DNA from: Alcanivorax sp.
GTDB taxonomy: Bacteria > Pseudomonadota > Gammaproteobacteria > Pseudomonadales > Alcanivoracaceae
Reading direction: 5' to 3'
DNA length: 5,327 bases
NCBI GenBank assembly: GCA_007135015.1
Contig: SLJS01000099.1
Location: 1-5,327, forward strand
Below are positions 4,247 through 5,327 of the stretch, one piece after another (the first letter of the stretch is position 1; the number at the start of each line of letters is the position of its first letter). Position numbers and translations under genes: made by a program. The notes beneath the pieces are model-generated. The model had not been told where the DNA came from. It worked only from the letters and a program-made list of their open reading frames with translations, and did not search any database.

Positions 4247-5327
4247 ATGTCACCGGAACAACTCGCCCAATATGCCGAAGCCGGCTTCAACCGCGTTCCC
4301 GTCGCGCGCGAGGTGCTGGCGGATCTGGACACTCCGCTGTCGGCCTACCGCAAGCTGGCCAACGGGCCCTTCTGTTACCTGTTCGAATCGGTGCAGGGCG
4401 GCGAGCGCTGGGGCCGGTATTCCATGATCGGGCTGCCTGCCCGGGAGGTCGTGCGGGTCCGGGGCAACCGGGTCAGTCGCGATGACGGCAATGGGGCCGT
4501 GGACGAAGAAGTGGCCGACCCCATTGCCTGGCTGGACGCCTATCGTCGCCGCTTCCGTTCTCCTGTCGTGGAGGGGCTGCCGCGATTCAACGGGGGGCTG
4601 GTCGGCTACTTTGGCTATGACACCGTGCGCTACTTCGAGCCGCGACTGGGCCCGGCGAAGGGCCGGGACACCCTGGGGGTGCCGGATATCCTGCTGATGC
4701 GCTCCGAGGAGCTGGTGGTTTTCGACAACCTGCGCGGAAGCGTCTTCCTGGTGGTGCTGGTAGACCCCGATGACCGTACTGCTCCGGACCGGGCCCGCTC
4801 GCGCCTTGATGAGCTGCAGGCCGCACTGCGTGCACCGCTGCCCGAGCCCGATGATCGTCCCCGGGGCGAGGCGCTGGCGGAAACGGATTTTGTTTCCGAG
4901 TTTCCCCGCGAAAAGTATGAGGCCGCTGTCGAGCGCATTCGCGAGTACATTCTCGCGGGCGACGTGATGCAGGTGGTGCCCTCGCAGCGCATGGCCGTGC
5001 CCTTCGCGGCCCCGCCCATGGATCTCTACCGGGCGCTGCGCTACCTGAATCCATCGCCCTACATGTTCTATCTGGATCTGGGCGATTTCCAGGTGGCGGG
5101 CTCGTCACCGGAGATCCTCACCCGGGTGGAGCAGGGCACGGTTACCGTGCGGCCCATTGCCGGCACCCGCCGACGCGGGCGCACGGAAGCCGAGGACCGG
5201 GCCATGGAGCAGGAGCTGCTGGCCGATCCCAAGGAGATCGCCGAGCACCTGATGCTGATCGATCTGGGGCGCAATGAGGAGGAGGACCGGGCGCTGGAGG
5301 CGGAGCTGCTGGCCGATCCCAAGGAGC
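4247..5327 (+). CDS. trpE: Anthranilate synthase component I, 5' part
   Basis: Aminates chorismate to anthranilate, the first committed step of tryptophan synthesis, using ammonia from the TrpG glutaminase subunit; cytosolic. ATG 4247 has AGGGG at 4236-4240. The frame runs 360 codons to the window edge, where the family has about 490-520 residues. The feedback-site motif reads LFES at 45-48 (usually LLES), and the second tryptophan-site segment NPSPYMF is at 268-274. These suggest normal feedback inhibition and favour TrpE over the related PabB. The chorismate-binding domain shows GSSPEI (285-290), PIAGTRRRG (303-311), DPKE (327-330), and H334 in IAEHLMLIDLGRN. After GRN (341-343) the expected Asp is replaced by EEEDRALEAELLADPKE. 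This is a second, divergent copy of residues 314-330, so the end of the reading frame is either duplicated or chimeric. No trpG, trpD or trpC lies within the window. Confidence 0.93.
   Translation, partial: MSPEQLAQYAEAGFNRVPVAREVLADLDTPLSAYRKLANGPFCYLFESVQGGERWGRYSMIGLPAREVVRVRGNRVSRDDGNGAVDEEVADPIAWLDAYRRRFRSPVVEGLPRFNGGLVGYFGYDTVRYFEPRLGPAKGRDTLGVPDILLMRSEELVVFDNLRGSVFLVVLVDPDDRTAPDRARSRLDELQAALRAPLPEPDDRPRGEALAETDFVSEFPREKYEAAVERIREYILAGDVMQVVPSQRMAVPFAAPPMDLYRALRYLNPSPYMFYLDLGDFQVAGSSPEILTRVEQGTVTVRPIAGTRRRGRTEAEDRAMEQELLADPKEIAEHLMLIDLGRNEEEDRALEAELLADPKE
5177..5327 (+). repeat. Imperfect 90-bp-period repeat at the end of trpE
   Basis: Bases 5177-5237 and 5267-5327 align without gaps at a spacing of exactly 90 bases (30 codons), with 51 of 61 positions equal by hand count. 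Both translate in frame: GRTEAEDRAMEQELLADPKE and GRNEEEDRALEAELLADPKE, equal at 16 of 20 residues. The second copy reads like the normal first-copy segment of another trpE allele. The jump occurs at GGGCGCA, shared by the codons for GR(T/N) upstream and the GRN of the GRND motif. Confidence 0.85.

Overview
The window is GC-rich DNA, most probably from a gammaproteobacterium. The basis is codon use, the style of the diguanylate cyclases, and a stand-alone trpE behind a Trp-rich leader peptide. The exact lineage cannot be fixed by eye; a halophilic or Ectothiorhodospira-like group is only a guess. No mobile element, CRISPR array, tRNA or rRNA was seen.

Layout, left to right. (1) 1-690 (+): 3' part of a DMT/EamA-family membrane transporter, cut by the window edge. 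(2) 691-1064: non-coding stretch with two inverted repeats, one PsrA-box-like and one FNR-box-like inside a stable hairpin. (3) 1065-2351 (+): soluble PAS-PAS-GGDEF diguanylate cyclase. (4) 2350-2535 (+): short, frame-disrupted remnant of the C-terminus of what looks like an HxlR-type regulator, starting exactly at the cyclase stop codon. (5) 2588-3898 (-): second, membrane-anchored GGDEF diguanylate cyclase, convergent with the first. (6) 3899-4246: divergent control region. It holds an extended -10 promoter and a perfect 16-bp palindrome for the cyclase on the left strand. For trpE on the right strand it holds a -10 box, a 20-residue leader peptide ending Trp-Arg-Trp, and a GC hairpin with a T-rich tail. 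(7) 4247-5327 (+): trpE, anthranilate synthase component I, open at the window end.

Two themes emerge. Two cyclases with intact active sites and intact RxxD product-inhibition sites lie tail to tail. One has cytosolic PAS sensors and the other a six-helix membrane input, so they would feed c-di-GMP signalling from different cues. Separately, trpE appears to have its own unannotated trpL leader, suggesting control by tryptophan through attenuation or a related translation-coupled switch.

The last 60 bases of trpE are suspicious. The reading frame reaches the conserved GRN of the GRND motif and then jumps back to a divergent copy of a segment read 30 codons earlier. This looks like a chimeric contig end or an in-frame tandem duplication.
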